Notes: generated by a model not told the origin, from the sequence alone. DNA of 64,000 bases from Datura wrightii (GCA_035772735.1 JASDFA010000016.1:172675001-172739000), one strand, 5' to 3'. Numbered from the stretch's first letter, positions 34,236-48,300 are shown. Made by a program: numbers and translations.

Positions 34236-36634
34236 TGTCACACCCCACCTTAGGAGGCATAACTGGCACCTAATGTCAAATTGGACCCTGAGCTGGCCTA
34301 GCTGGACATATACACTTTTGGTGTATACCAGCAACACATTCAAGAAAACAATTAGCTATATCTCATCTCAAAATATAGCCTTAGACTGACAAGGCCGCAA
34401 CATACACCTGCGCAAAAATAGCTGACCCGACAGTTGCAATAATACGTCATCCTATGCGGGTCGATAAGGCGACCATACTGTCTAAATCATATCAAAAAGA
34501 AGACAGGCACACATATACACATATACAAGCTAACAAGCCTGCCAACTGATAATATAATAGGCCTCACATGGCCAACAACGCATGTCTAACAACATGTAGT
34601 CTACAAGCCTCTAAAGAGTAAGATATTGATTGGGACAGGGCCCCCAGCCTACCCAAAATTATACATCAAAAGACAGGCAAACCTCTAACCATATTACAAC
34701 TCCGGAGGAAAGGAGCTGGCCAATCTACTAAATCTGAATGGCTACTACGGAGGTCTGGAAACTTGCCTGTCTGAATTTGCAGGCAAGTATCCAGTGTCAA
34801 TACGTGGGCGTCAGTACAATATGTACCGAATATGTAAGGAAGTAATAATAAACGGAATAGAAGCTGATAGAGGAACTGAAAGTAATCAACAATAAGGGTC
34901 AGAAGTTAACCCGCACGATCTCGTAAACATGAATTGTAACTAACAGGTAATATTCAAATAAGAACCTCACCTGGCCCCCATAAGCCTGGAAGGTACCAAC
35001 AACACAAAATAACCTACCTGGGCCCCCATAAGCCCCAACAAGTACAAATCAATCTATATACTTCTATTTGTACAACTGTAGCCCCACAGGCAAGCTGTAA
35101 CTAAACATACTCGTCTCATGTGACTGTGTCTGAGCCTTTTGGGCTCCTATGGCTGTGTCTGAGCTTTCTGGGCTCCTGTAACAGTATCTGAGCATTTTGG
35201 GCTCCTGTAACTGCACCTTGAGTACATAAAAATCTCCGAGGGTCAGTAATGCCAATACGACATAAGGAAAGTCTGTAAGTGAATAGACTTTAATATGACT
35301 CTACAGGCTACAATCTGGTTCTTCTAGATGTCATATAACTCCTATGAGCAACCTATAGCCCCATAGGCAGTTGTACTTAGACTTAGACCTTCTAGGTAAC
35401 ATGTACGTGGGCATCTGCATGAGTAGCCAGAGGCATTGGCCCCACGTTTGATAGCTGATAAGATTCCTATTTAGGTATCACATAGTCTATCAGATTAATA
35501 ACAGCTTGGGTGGGTTCCTGAGCAACCTATACAACAAGTTGTAAGCCGTGCAGAGCTTATACGGTCACTGGCAATAAGTTGTTCACCCAGCGAGCTACCA
35601 CCCAGTTCATTAGGCAACCCTAGTGCACTAACTCGAAGGTAAAGCTACTTTATCAAGATTCTAGTCCTGTAAGCGTCAAGGTACACCAATGGCATGTAGG
35701 CGAGCTTTAATGTATATAGGCGTCGAAAACAGAAAATTATATCACCAAGCTACGCCCCATGCTACCCAACTTAACAAGAAATGCTCAACAACTAACCACA
35801 ACACACGTAAACATGAACTACTACAAAAGCACAAGTCATACCAACTATACAACGAGAATAACTTGCTGAAGGAGGTTAGCTTTAACATACCTCAATTGCC
35901 AAACTCTGCTCAATCAATCCTGCTTCGATTAAGAACTCGAAATCTCTCCGTATCTTAACTCATACGCCAAGGGAATAGGGCTATTCTATTTCAAGAAGTA
36001 GGCCAGCAACATATCCCACAAAACACAACGACAACAAATCACAACGAGTTCAATTCGGAAAAAGCTTACGAATTCTTATAGATTAGAAGGGTAAAAGTAC
36101 TTACTATCACTCATAGATATGCTAGTCTTAGATAGAGATGATTTCTATGACTTCTACTCGCTTGGGAAACGGGGGAATTTCAAAGATTCAACTCCCTAGA
36201 TATATTCTTCATATGCCCGGGATTCATTACCTAAGAAGAATTTATAATTAGACGAGATTTTATAGCTTAATTTACCTTTAATTGATGAGAAACTAGAGAA
36301 GGAAAATCGCTATGGCCACTGCTCTGTTTGGGGAAATATTTTAAATGATTCAACACCACACAACTTAGTTATATATAGGGGAGGCGACGTAGAGGGTCTG
36401 CGGCGCGCCTCCCATCGCGGAGGGGTAGAGACGCAACACGCCGCTCCCTGCTTGGGAGGAGGTCCGCGATGCGGCGTTCATTGTGGCCTACCTCCGGCTC
36501 CGTCCTACTACTCGCTCGATAATGCACTCACAGATTCCGCTCTCGAGCCTTCTCCAGTATGTGTCGTATTCTAAGAACTCTCAACAAGCACAGACACACG
36601 TTGATTAGAAGAAGAGAACTTACGGGGTGCAACA
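34236..36634 (-). mobile_element. Solo LTR of a chromovirus
   Basis: 2,399 bp from TGTCACACCCC to GGGGTGCAACA. Flanks are GTCCA (34231-34235) and ATCCA (36635-36639), a 5-bp target duplication with one mismatch. A minus-strand TATA box (TATATATAAC, near 36370-36380) sets orientation. Its start resembles 2304 and following, so the families are related. No primer site, coding part or partner LTR adjoins it. Confidence 0.8.
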
Positions 36635-37940
36635 ATCCAGACACATACATATGTACTATAGTCTCTAGATCAAACTTGAAGCGTGAAATATTTGAATGAA
36701 TGGCTACAAAGAGTGTGCAAATAAGGAATAAGTAGAGAAAAAAAGAATAAAATGACTCACCTTAATTATTTATCTTTTATTTATGATCTTATGTACGATT
36801 ATCAGTTTAAAAATGACTTATTTACAAATTTTGTATTTGTCATTGCAATATTCTAATAGAAAATTTATTAAACATCCTAACTCATATCAATTAAAGATAT
36901 TATTAGTTCAAGATTATTGGCTTATATTTCATAATCGTAATTGTCATTGTTATTCTGACTCAAGTTACTCAAATTTTGTCAGAAAAAAATAAATTAAACT
37001 ATCTTTTTCAATTAGCTATGTATATATATATAATTAAAATTATATCATTTAAAAATAGTTATTGATATATTTTTCTAATACTTAGGAGTATTTATTTAAT
37101 TATTTTTCTAATATTTCAAAATAGTCATATAATTAAATTTTTTTACATTTAGGACTTTGATTTTTAAATTCCTTTCCGTTCTAGAATTCCTGCACTTCGC
37201 TAAAGTTGGGGGTGAGCATTCGATTTTCAATTCGATTTTTTAAAATTTCGGTTCGATTTTTCAATTTTTGAAATTGCCAGAGTTATAAAATGAAGATTAT
37301 TTTGATATGAAATTGCAAGTAAATATTTATTTTTAAATATTCGTCTTTTGAGTTCTCAATTACTTTTGTAATTATTTATTGTCTTTTCATCTTTTTATTT
37401 TGGGCTTCTATAATTTTTTTTGGGTATTTTTTTCATACTTAGAAATACATATTTTTAAAAACTAATTTAAATTTATATTCATAAAATATTTTGTAGGTAA
37501 AATGAACCTTTCAAGGCATTTCCACAATAAGCCTATAAAAGGTAAGCTTTATAGGCAAGATTTTCACAATTATTTGTAGTTATGTTTCTTCATTGTTAGA
37601 AATTATTCACTTTTATTTTTGTTCTTTTGTTGTATAATTTTTCTTAATTTTAAAAAGCCTGAAAATTGCATACAGTATTCAACTACTATCCAGAGGTACA
37701 AAATTGGTGTACAAATATTTTGAACAATATTATAAAAGTGTATAATAGATTAAAAGTTATGGTGAATTTTGCAGTATAAGAAATTTTATTGAATTCTTTT
37801 CTATATAAATTCATTAATCGAGTTTAAAATATATAATGTATTCTTATGTTAAAAATCAAAGGTATATTTATTTTGCAATGATAACTTATTCTAAGATTAT
37901 TTATATGATTATTTATAATTATTTTGTATTGATTAACCTG
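36635..37940. other. AT-rich intergenic DNA
   Basis: No coding region or recognised element. At 37206-37262 a GGGGGTGAGCATTCGATTTT start and ATTCGGTTCG-like repeats resemble a hAT MITE end, but no partner was found. Confidence 0.5.
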
Positions 37941-37944
37941 AGAT

Positions 37945-37975
37945 ACACATGCAATGCATGTGTTGTAATACTAGT
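37945..37975 (+). mobile_element. Helitron-like 3' terminus
   Basis: A 9-bp-arm palindrome (ACACATGCA / TGCATGTGT, 37945-37963) is followed seven bases later by CTAG (37971-37974) and a T. Hairpin, short spacer, CTRR, then T is the signature of a Helitron 3' end. I did not find the TC 5' end or Rep/helicase coding, so at most this is a non-autonomous copy. Confidence 0.45.
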
Positions 37976-38337
37976 GAATAAATAAAGAAGAAGCAAGTAT
38001 TGATAATAAACTTACACTTAGTAATTAATAGGCATAAAATTCATTTTACTAGCACCTGAAAGTTGAGATTATTTTCTTTATTTATATTTTCACCCAACAA
38101 GTATTAAAAAGTTTTTTTTTGAATAATAATATAATGATAGACTAACAATGAATTATTCCCCCCCCCCCCCATAGACTAACAATGAATTATCCCCCACCCC
38201 CCCTAAAAAAAAAAAAACTTAGCTACAAGCAATTTAGCGATGAAGTTCATTACTAAGTCCAGCTTTTTTCTATAGTATTTGTTGACAAATGAGGTATTAT
38301 AAAAGCGCATACACTAAACTAGCTCCTAACATTTAGT

Positions 38338-39150
38338 ACTTTAAAATTGACTAAAACTTTGCTTCTTAAATCTTTTCTTGTTTGAGCTATATTAAAAGTC
38401 CTAACAGTTAATACTTTAAAATCAATTACAGTTTTATTAACTTATAGCAATCTTTTTAAAAAAAAAATTAAATTAACTAATTATCCATTAAATTTTTCAT
38501 CACAGAGTACGAGAAAATAAATTAAATAGTATGATTTTATTTTGTAGTAATGCGTTGAATTCCTTCTTCTTCCTCTTCTTCTTCTTTTTAAAAAATTGTG
38601 CAATAAAAAAAAGAAAATATAGAAACACAATATATTGAAGACCCTTAGAAATATTTGATTGAATTTTTTGCCTTTTGATAAAAGTCTCTACAATAGACAA
38701 AACTGTCATTTATTATTTTTCTCAAATAATTATCATTTAATTATTACTCTAATATTTAATTCTTTAAAATTAACCAAAATTTTGCTTCTTAAATATTTTC
38801 TTATTTGAACTATATTAAAAGTCCTAATATTTAAGACTTAATAATCAATTACAATTTTATGAACTTATACAAATTCTATTTTTTTAAATTAAACTAACTA
38901 ATTATCCATATCAAAATCTTAATTCACGGTATGAGAAAATAAATTAAAAAGTATAATTTTATTTTGCATTAATATGTTGAATTGATTTCTTCTAATTATC
39001 CATCACAATTTTTTAACTCACGGTATGAGAAGATATATTAAAGAGCGTAATTTTATTTTGTATTAATACGTTGAATTTATTTCTTCGATTTCTAAATTTG
39101 TACAATAAGAAAAGGAAAGAGAATTTAAAAATACAACATATTATAAGTTG
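38338..39150 (+). repeat. Diverged tandem repeat, about 420-bp period
   Basis: Segment 38338-38640 recurs at 38756-38990, sharing for example TTTGCTTCTTAAAT, CTATATTAAAAGTCCTAA and GAGAAAATAAATTAAA. The distal part recurs a third time at 38994-39150 (CTCACGGTATGAGAA, TTTTATTTTGTATTAATACG). Divergence is considerable; origin unknown. Confidence 0.7.
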
Positions 39151-39455
39151 TTTTAATTAATCGGGAGTTTTTGTTATTCACTTTCTTTAGTTAAATCTAC
39201 ACTATTTCTTCTATTTCAATTTATGTGAAGGTATTTAACTAGATACATAAATTTAAAAAAAATTGAGCTGAAATTATATCATAATGAAATAATAAGTTTA
39301 AAATTAAATCTATAAATGTAAAAAAAATAAAATTGAAATTGACCGTAGAAAAGAAAAACAAAGAAAATAAGAAAAATTAATATGTTTCTAATTTTCACCA
39401 ATCTCTTTTTATAATATTTATATGTGAAAAAGTTAATTTCATTTCATTTTTATAC

Positions 39456-40585
<1,130 letters not shown>

Positions 40586-40860
40586 ATGGAGTGGGACAGC
40601 AACTCGGATTTGAGTGGAGAAGAAGATGACGTGATTGAGGAAGAAATTGAGGATGAATTAGAGGATGGGGAGAAGCTAGGGTTTATGTTGAGTGGTGGTG
40701 GTGCGGCCTTGCCTTTTCCTATTGACTCGCTTTTGCAACCGGCGCCTTGTGGTTTTGTTGTGACGGATGCTTTAGAGCCTGACCATCCAATTATATATGT
40801 CAATTCCGTCTTTGAGATGGTCACTGGTTATCGTGCTGACGAAGTCCTTGGCAGAAACTG
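40586..40860 (+). CDS. ZTL: ZEITLUPE/ADAGIO 1, exon 1 (N-terminus and first part of LOV domain)
   Basis: Exon 1 encodes residues 1-91 and two bases of codon 92. It starts MEWDSNSDLSGEED, matching the ZTL/ADO1 N-terminus, continues with an acidic stretch (residues 12-36), then the LOV fold (PAPCGFVVTDALEPDHPII; YVNSVFEMVTGYRADEVLG) up to GRN. The donor is TG/GTAACT at 40861. The photoactive cysteine codon (C92, in GRNCRFLQ) is split two bases to one by the intron. ZTL is a blue-light photoreceptor and the substrate-recognition F-box subunit of an SCF E3 ligase. In Arabidopsis it binds GIGANTEA in light and targets TOC1 and PRR5 for degradation, setting the circadian period. Start choice: it is the ATG giving the family N-terminus. 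Confidence 0.95.
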
Positions 40861-41752
40861 GTAACTTTTTGCTATACAGTTTCATAATTTGTTGTATATT
40901 TTTGTCGTTTTAGTGTCTTTTTCTCTTTGGTTTTCAGATTTTTGTTAAAATTTCATTTTAATCAGGCATACGGGGAATTATGATTGGATGTACATATTGG
41001 AGTTTGCATCAATAACTTTTTTGTGTTCGTTGCCCATTGTAGTTAGTTTTTGTTCACATACGTAATTCATAATAAATAATTTAGTCTTAAGATTTGCAAA
41101 TTCGCAGCATAATCAACCATGTTTTGTTTAACTAAAGCATGACACAGGTACCAAGTTATGGAACTGATAGTTTAGGTTAGGTTTGGTTGGATAAGGATAA
41201 GATAACGGGTTAGAGCATAGGGCAGGATGATAAACCGGTTGAGGTGGAATGATGTAGTTAATTAATTAATTTATTTTATTGGGATAAGTATTAAGATTAT
41301 TCTAATTTCTACTACTTGATTTAAAGCAGAGAAATATAAGGAGAACGCAATGCTGATTATCTTCATAAAAGAAGAATGCAATGCGGATTATTGCGCTTCA
41401 TTGTTTCTTTAGTAGATAAGTAAAGGTCTATTTATATGCCTAAAAGAGATAACTATAGGTTTCTTGAAGATTACCAGCTATTACGGCATGAACTGGCTTG
41501 ACTTATAGTTATTTGATGGAACTCTTTGACTTTTCTTCGGAAAATATTTCATTCTTCACTGTGTAACGTTAACCTTGCTAGTCTTCTGTAGTTCTGTTTG
41601 AGCTCGTGACGATTTTCCAACGCTTTAATCTGTTCCTTTATTATTATTGTTATTATATTTTTTTGGTTTATACTTTAGTTATGAAGAATCAGCCTAGAGG
41701 GTGGGGATTTGATGCAAGGGAGAAAGTAACTTTGTTCCTTTTGTTTTCCTTT

Positions 41753-41876
41753 TGAGTCGAAAGTCTATCAAAAGATGTCTCCCTAACCCACTTTTTTTGG
41801 GGTAAGGTCTGCATACATCCTATCCTCTCTAAACCCCACTAGTGGGATTACACTGGGTATATTGTTATTGTCCTCC
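41753..41876 (+). mobile_element. RTE/SINE-type 3' tail fragment
   Basis: Contains GGGGTAAGGTCTGCATACAT and CCCCACTAGTGGGATTACAC ending in ATTGTTATTGT. This is the conserved 3' tail shared by Solanaceae RTE LINEs and TS-type SINEs, which normally ends in TTG repeats. No 5' part is seen. Confidence 0.65.
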
Positions 41877-43299
41877 TTTTGTTTTGTTGGAATTTGGGAA
41901 GTAAAATTAGTTGAAAGGTGTAGTAGATGTCTTATCGTGTGGCAATAGCTGCTTACATGAGAGAGGATGGTTATATTTTTTTAACTTAGAAAAATGATGG
42001 ATCTATTGCAGACTTGGTATTGTCACATTTGGGAATTCAAGGGAAAATGTAACAGAAAAGAAAGTGTAGCAATACTGATCATTGGCAAAGGAAATGGAAA
42101 TTACCTTACCTTTTTGGGAATGTTTCAATGCCTGATTCCTATTCTTTTTGTTTGAATATTGTGAAGAATGATATGCTTGTGATGATGGTCTTATCTAAGG
42201 TCCTTGGAATTCTTATTGTCCTCCGTGTTAGGATCATATCCTTAGACATTCATTCCAGGTGCTGCTGAGCTCTAAAAAGCCCCGAACTTCAATAATTGTC
42301 ACTTATTCAAACAGTTAAATGGTAAAAAAATTAGAAAAGGTTTGAGTATTATGATAGGTATTGTTGATTCACAACTCCTTGTTTTTAGATCTGTGACTAT
42401 GTGATGCTGTCCTTATTTGCTGAAGAATTGAGTCAAAGATGCAATATGAGTGGTGAAAAATGAGTTATGAGGTGTTATTAGGTCCAACTTTTGGAAATTA
42501 AGAAGGCAGCTAAGTTCTTGTCCGTACCTTCTAGTGTAGGTATACTGTTGTGCTGTAATTTTGTTAAGTCAATTTGATTGGGGAAATCGTATTGTTGCAA
42601 GCAATGGTAGAACTTTAGGCTAGAAACTTCCATTATAGGTATGAATATTGAGATTTCTACCAATAGTGGATCCTTTTGAACATCTAGCTTTAAGCTAGTA
42701 GCCAAAGGGCCCATCCCTTCAAACACTACTAACGTTTCTTTACATAAAATACATGTAATAAAATGGAACTTGTAGCATTACTTATAAGCACACAAACACT
42801 GAGAAACAATCTCCCATTCCTTAAAAAATCCCCTATTCCGTTCGTGCTCATCATCTTTATACTAGCCAAAAGATGTTCTTGCTCATCATCTTGATTCTCC
42901 TACATATTACTGTTTCTTCTACTATTTTCATCTCAAACCAAGCAATATTGAGTGGCAAGGATGCAATGTTATGTAGAAAGATATGGTCAGTGTCTCTACC
43001 TCCTTACTCAAGCTACCACCAACTCACTATGGCTCTCCTCTCTCTTTGATATTCTCACAACACACCACTCTAAGAAATTGATCTTTTTGTTGCTTTCTTG
43101 TACCACACTTTCTTCTAAACCTGTTGTACTTCAATGCCAAATTCCTAATCCCTCCCCATTACATATTTTATCTTCCACATCATCTCCTCCATTTCTTAGT
43201 ATAAAATTTATCCCTTCCCAACCTTGTATGACCCTTGTAAAGGTAATGTTCCATTATGTTTCTTGACTATTCTTTAGATAATCACATACGATAAGTCCT

Positions 43300-44460
43300 T
43301 GATATACGCCCTGGTCTGTGTCATAGAAAAGTTGGAAAAAATTCAAAGGGATTCCTTATGGGATTCATCAGGAGGGGGAGAGGAAGTTCCACTTGGTAAA
43401 TTGTAGGACGGTCACAACACCAACAAGTTGGAGAGAGCTTGGGATTACAGATTTAAAGGTTTTGGACAATGCATTATTGGAAATATGGTTGGAGATTTGT
43501 GGTGAATTGGAATGCTTTTGTAGAGGTTGTTTGCGGAGTAGTACGTGATCTTGGAACGACGAAGGACCAAAAAATGTCACACTTCATTATAGGTGCAGTT
43601 TATGGAGGAACATTTTGAGGGGACGGATAAAGTTCAATGAGAATGTTTCGTTTAGGGTAGCAGGGTAAGTTCCTAGGTCATAGGTGGTGTGGGAACAATA
43701 TTCTGAGAGTTACATTTCTAAACATGCACATAATTTCTTGTCAAAATGATAAAGGGACTTATGGCTCCAACGTGGAGAAGTTCTTTGTGATTTGAGATTT
43801 AGGAGAAACTAGCAAACTGGGATGTTGCAAAATATCAAAGGTTGGTAGATACAATGTACTACACATGATTGTCATGATGTATTGAGATGGCGGGTGGGAA
43901 ATAATGGTGTATTTTTTGTGAAGTCCTCCTACGAGAAGCTTCAGTGAAGGAGTCAATTTTCCCACATCTCTCGGCATGGATCCCAAGTGTTTTGAGAAAG
44001 GTATATTTTCGCTTTGCTATCTACAAGGTGGTGATACTTGACGGTTGGAAATTTTATGGAGAGAGATCACATATGTCCGTGTCAGGGATTTATGTGCAAA
44101 AGTTCGATGTAGTGTGGATCTTCTTCTTTTACATTGTAAGGTAGCTTCACATTTGTGGTGGGAGATCTCGAGATAGTTTGATCTTTAGCGGGTGATGCCA
44201 TGCATCGTAAGGATAGCTATGTTCAGCTGTACGCTTAGTAGTCAGGAGAGGAGACCTGAACGTGGGATATTGCTCATCTAGCACTTATGTGGATAGTTTG
44301 GAGGGAGAGAAATAGGATAGCTTTTGAAGAAGTAGAAAATTATTTTGTGAACTTGAGGAGTAGCCTCTTATCCTTGCGGTAGATAATGACTTTGTGATGT
44401 GTGAAGGAAGCTATGCTTTTTGTATACCTATAAGAGTCCTATTTGAACACAAGCCATCCC
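43300..44460 (+). pseudogene. L1-type LINE remnant (post-RT, zf-RVT region)
   Basis: The + strand frames contain VIEKLEKIQRDSLWDSSGGG, then FHLVNCRTVTTP, DLKVLDNALLEIWLEICGE and, further on, a WEIMVYF and SYEKL-like stretch. These follow the order of the region after reverse transcriptase in plant L1 elements, up to the zinc-binding RT domain. Many stops and frameshifts. Same orientation as ZTL. Confidence 0.65.
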
Positions 44461-44464
44461 CCAC

Positions 44465-45390
44465 AAAGAAAATTTTAAGTATCTTGGGTTTTTAATTAAC
44501 TCAAGGCAATGGAGAGATCAATTATGATGTCACACATCGTATTTCTGCAGGGTAGACGAAATGGAAGCTTGCCTCTACAATCCCGTATGGTAAGAATGTA
44601 CCACTAAAACTTAAAGGAAAGTTTCACAGAGTGGTGGTTAGGCTGACTATGTTGTATGGGGTGGAATGGTGGTCAATTAAGAATGTTCAAAAGATGAGAG
44701 TGATAGAAATGAGGATGTTGAGGTGGACATGTGGACATAATAGGAGGTATAAGCTTCAGAATAAAGATATTCGGGACAAGGTATGAGTGACTTCTCTGTT
44801 AGACAAGATGAAAGAGGCGAGACTAAGATGGTTGGAACATGTGAATAGGAGGTATGCAGATATCCAATAAGGAGGTGTAAGAGGTTCCTATGGTGGTTTC
44901 AGGAGAGGTAGAGGTAGTTCGAAGAAGTGTTGAGAGAGATGATTAGACAGGATATGACGCAACTTCGACATACCGAGGACATGACCTTAGATAGGAGGTT
45001 ATGGAGGTTGTGAATTAAGGTAGAATGTAATTAGGTAGTTGAGTGTTGTTTCACTGCCAGACGATAGTTTGGTGTACTGTACTTGTTTCCCCGTTCATAG
45101 CAGTAGTAGTAGCATTTCTCTCGTAGTTGCTTTTCTTAGGATGTTGTTGCTTTGCTTATTTACTATGCTTCGATTATCACATTATTTGGTTATTGTTGTT
45201 GTTCCTGTTTTTTGAACGCTATGTGATGCTTTTCCTATTATTTGTTATGCCCTCTTTTCTTTTGAATTTTTCTTTAACTGCTATAATGTGCGTTATTTTA
45301 GTAGAAGGTCTATTGGGAACAACCTCTCGTGGCACTCTACCCTCCCCAGATCTTGTTTATGGGAGTACACTGGTTTGTTGTTGTTGATTG
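44465..45390 (+). pseudogene. RTE-type LINE remnant with 3' tail
   Basis: Starts with a YLG(F/S)-like junction and continues in broken frames with WKLASTIPYGKNVPLKLKGK, LTMLYGVEWWSIKNVQKMRV, EMRMLRWTCGHNRRYKL, MKEARLRWLEHVNRR, RQDMTQLRHTEDMTLDRRLW. This is the C-terminal end of a plant RTE reverse transcriptase protein. The 3' tail is GGTCTATTGGGAACAACCTC...CCCTCCCCAGATCTTG, ending in TTGTTGTTGTTG (about 45374-45385). Confidence 0.8.
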
Positions 45391-47465
45391 GTCGACTTAT
45401 ATAGAAAATCATATCTTTTAAAAGTTTTTCCTACTTTCTGTATTTTGTTGTATACGTGGTTTTTTTGTGTCCATTAATAGAATTTTTTGTTACTTCATAA
45501 AAAAGATATCATACAGTAGACTCCTTAATCATGTACCACCCTAAAACTCTTGTGAAAGCCTCCATTAAAGGTTGGCGCCGCTCCTTATTCAAAAATCCGC
45601 GGGAGGGTGGTAACATTTGGAGTATGTTTGCTGGTAGTGTTTCTTTTAAAGAAGACTTATTACTGATGGCTAAATTTAGGCCTACAGGCATTTTCGAAGT
45701 TTCCAACATTGAGCTTATGTTAGAAGTACCCTTGGACCTAAATCCAAATGTATTTGAGTTCTTCTAACGGTAACTGTATACTTGAAGACATGCTTATTCA
45801 ACAAAATCATAGTTCCAAACACGGTGTATGTATCTTGTTGCAATAGGCAAAAATATTGATCACCTCATAAAATACAAAAATGGAGCTACTCTCATTTTTA
45901 GGTTTTATTATGTGTTTGCAGCCTAAGTATTTGGCTTCAAGTTGTGAGTGCAGAAAATGGTTCAACCTGTAATATTATCATCTAAAATAAGTTCATATAC
46001 GAATCCTAGAAGGAAATGTCACTTCTATGTTCAAGGAAGTGGTAGAAGAACCATGAAGTTTCAGGTTCAAATGTCAATGGAGGCAGAAAAAGCTAGGTAA
46101 GACCTTCCAATATGCCTAAATCTTGGTGGGTAAAGTTACTCGGTTCCTGTACTGGTGGGAGTTAGCAAGTATTTGGTGGAATAGCTTAGGTGTATGCAAG
46201 TTGGATTATCACTATCATCATAAAAAAAGGGTCACTTTGATGGAGTAAATGCCTCAGAAGTAGGTTTATCCTAAAAAAATTAACTAAGCATATTGCCTAC
46301 CACCAAGCCTACATCCCCACTCCAGAAAGATAACAGAGGAAAAACAAACACCCCCAGGCCCTGCAGTTAGCATAATCAGTTTCTTCTCAGTTGGAATCCT
46401 GGATGTTAAAGTTGCTGGTTTGTAACTTGTTTTTCTTTCTTGTTAAAGTCGTCCATCCTAGAGTGGCGTGTTAACTGACTGACAATGGACTTTTCATTTT
46501 CATACTACGTAAAGAAGATAGTATTACACTCTTTGTGAATAGGTTGGGTTTTACTGCACCAGTTCATTGGTAGTTCTCCCTCAAATCATATTAGTGGACT
46601 TGTTAAGAGCCGTCGGACACAGTACTGTGTTGTTTCCAAGAAGTAATAGTTGGCATTGGGTATACTGGTTAATTCTATGAATGGGAAAAAAGTATTGGGC
46701 GTATGGAACATGCTTTAAAGTTTGCACTGAAATTACTTCCCTGCAATTTTTAACTCATTAAATGTAAAAGTAATTCATATTTTTGCATGTATCTTTTGTA
46801 TATCTTCTTAGATGAACGCATTTTATTATAAGTTCTTTTTGATTTGCTATCAGTACACTTGATCTCCTGGGTTTTGCTGAATCTCCTCCTTTCATGGTAG
46901 TTGTTCCAAAATTTTGTGTTCATGGAATTTCGGTCCTAGAATGTGAACTTTTGAATTGAAGCTACAAAATTTTGGAGGCAGTGAAGAAAGGTTAGGAGAC
47001 ACTAGCAGTTGTCTTGATGCATAATTCTCGAACAATAGAAAGTTCTCACTGTTTTTCTTTCTTCAAAGAGTACATACCCAAGTTTGTATTGATCATGGAC
47101 TGCATTTTTGTTTTCGGTAGTTATTGTTTGTTGAGGTGGAGATGGCGGAGTGGAGATCAGATGATGTGTTTTTCTACCTTCTAAGTGCTGCCTTAGGCCT
47201 TATATTTCTTCAATATTGCAGATAAACTTTTTGACTCTTGTCTAGATCTAGTTGATGGCTGAAAACCCAGAAGGGAATACTGAGGGTGACTCATAAATTT
47301 CTCATCTTTCACACTGGGAAAGCTTTTTGTATATTATTTCTGGTGCTAACCTTAGCAAAAAGTTATATGTAACAGATGATGTTCAATTAATTCGGGTGGG
47401 GGTTTTGGGTTGTTGTTGTTGTTGTTGTATATTTTGGTTTCGGGATTACCATGCAGAAACTGTTA

Positions 47466-47675
47466 CTCCCTTTGTCCCAATTTATGTGACATATTTTCCT
47501 TTTTGCTTCATCCCAAAAAGAATGTCACCTTTCTATAATAGAAAACAATTTAACTTTAAAATTTCCCTTTTATAGCCACACAAATGGTCAAGGAGTGTTT
47601 TAGACCACAAATTTTAAGTCTTTCTTAAACTTTGTGCCAAGTCAAAAGGCGCTACATAAAGTGGGACAGAGGGAG
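47466..47675. mobile_element. Stowaway-type MITE (Tc1/mariner)
   Basis: A 210-bp unit with terminal inverted repeats CTCCCTTTGTCCCAATTTAT and, as reverse complement, CTCCCTCTGTCCCACTTTAT. It is flanked by TA on both sides (47464-47465 and 47676-47677). It is non-coding and lies in the ZTL intron, preceded by a TTG repeat at about 47410-47430. Confidence 0.92.
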
Positions 47676-47984
47676 TAATTGTCAACAGGATATTTGATTG
47701 GATTGTGAGTATTGGTATTGGATTGTAAGCGGATTGCACTGAATTTAATGGCACAGATTTGCACGGGTGCATCAGCAAAGTTATATTTAATCCGGAGATG
47801 CTTTTCTAGTTTCTGCTGCTGCTTTAACTTGTCCAAAAAAAAAATTGTTCTTTGCTGCTTCTTCTGCATTTAGTACTCATCCACAAAAGAAGTGGAGAGG
47901 AGGTAATGATAGCTTTGGATAGCAATTGGTGATTTGTTCCATCCTGGTTGTGCTCATATAAGAAATTTAATATGGGATCAAAAT

Positions 47985-48300
47985 CAGATGATTGAAAAGG
48001 AGAAGTGCTACAAGGGTGTTTTGTGATAAAAGGATGCCCACTAAAGTGAAGGGTAAGTTCTATAGTTCAATTATAAGACCGTTAATGTTAAGTGAGTCAA
48101 TGTTACGCTGCTAAAATTCAGCACATTGCAAGATGACTGTCGTTGAGATGTGGATGCTGAATGGTCGGGCAATCATACATGATCCGACAAATTAAAATTT
48201 CATGTGCACCTGAAGGTGCAAGTAGCGCAACGCACATGGGAATAAAATGAGAGACAGGTCACTTGAGATGGTTTGGTCATCTCCTGGAATCCGTGCAGAC
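47985..48300 (+). pseudogene. Second RTE LINE fragment
   Basis: Reads FCDKRMPTKVKGKFYSSIIR, then PLMLSESMLRC, and later a HLRWFGHLLES-like stretch. It is the same C-terminal region as 44465-45000 but diverged and with a disrupted middle. Confidence 0.6.

Noticed and set aside
37206..37262. GGGGGTGAGCATTCGATTTT, similar to a hAT MITE end
   Set aside because: No inverse partner or 8-bp duplication found nearby.
39200..39400. TTCTATTTCAATTTATGTGAAGG, similar to a Stowaway left end
   Set aside because: The matching right terminal repeat and TA duplication are missing, so it cannot be bounded as an element.
45531..45767. 78-codon frame in the ZTL intron
   Set aside because: No recognised family, no splice signals tying it to a gene, and codon content not distinct from its surroundings.
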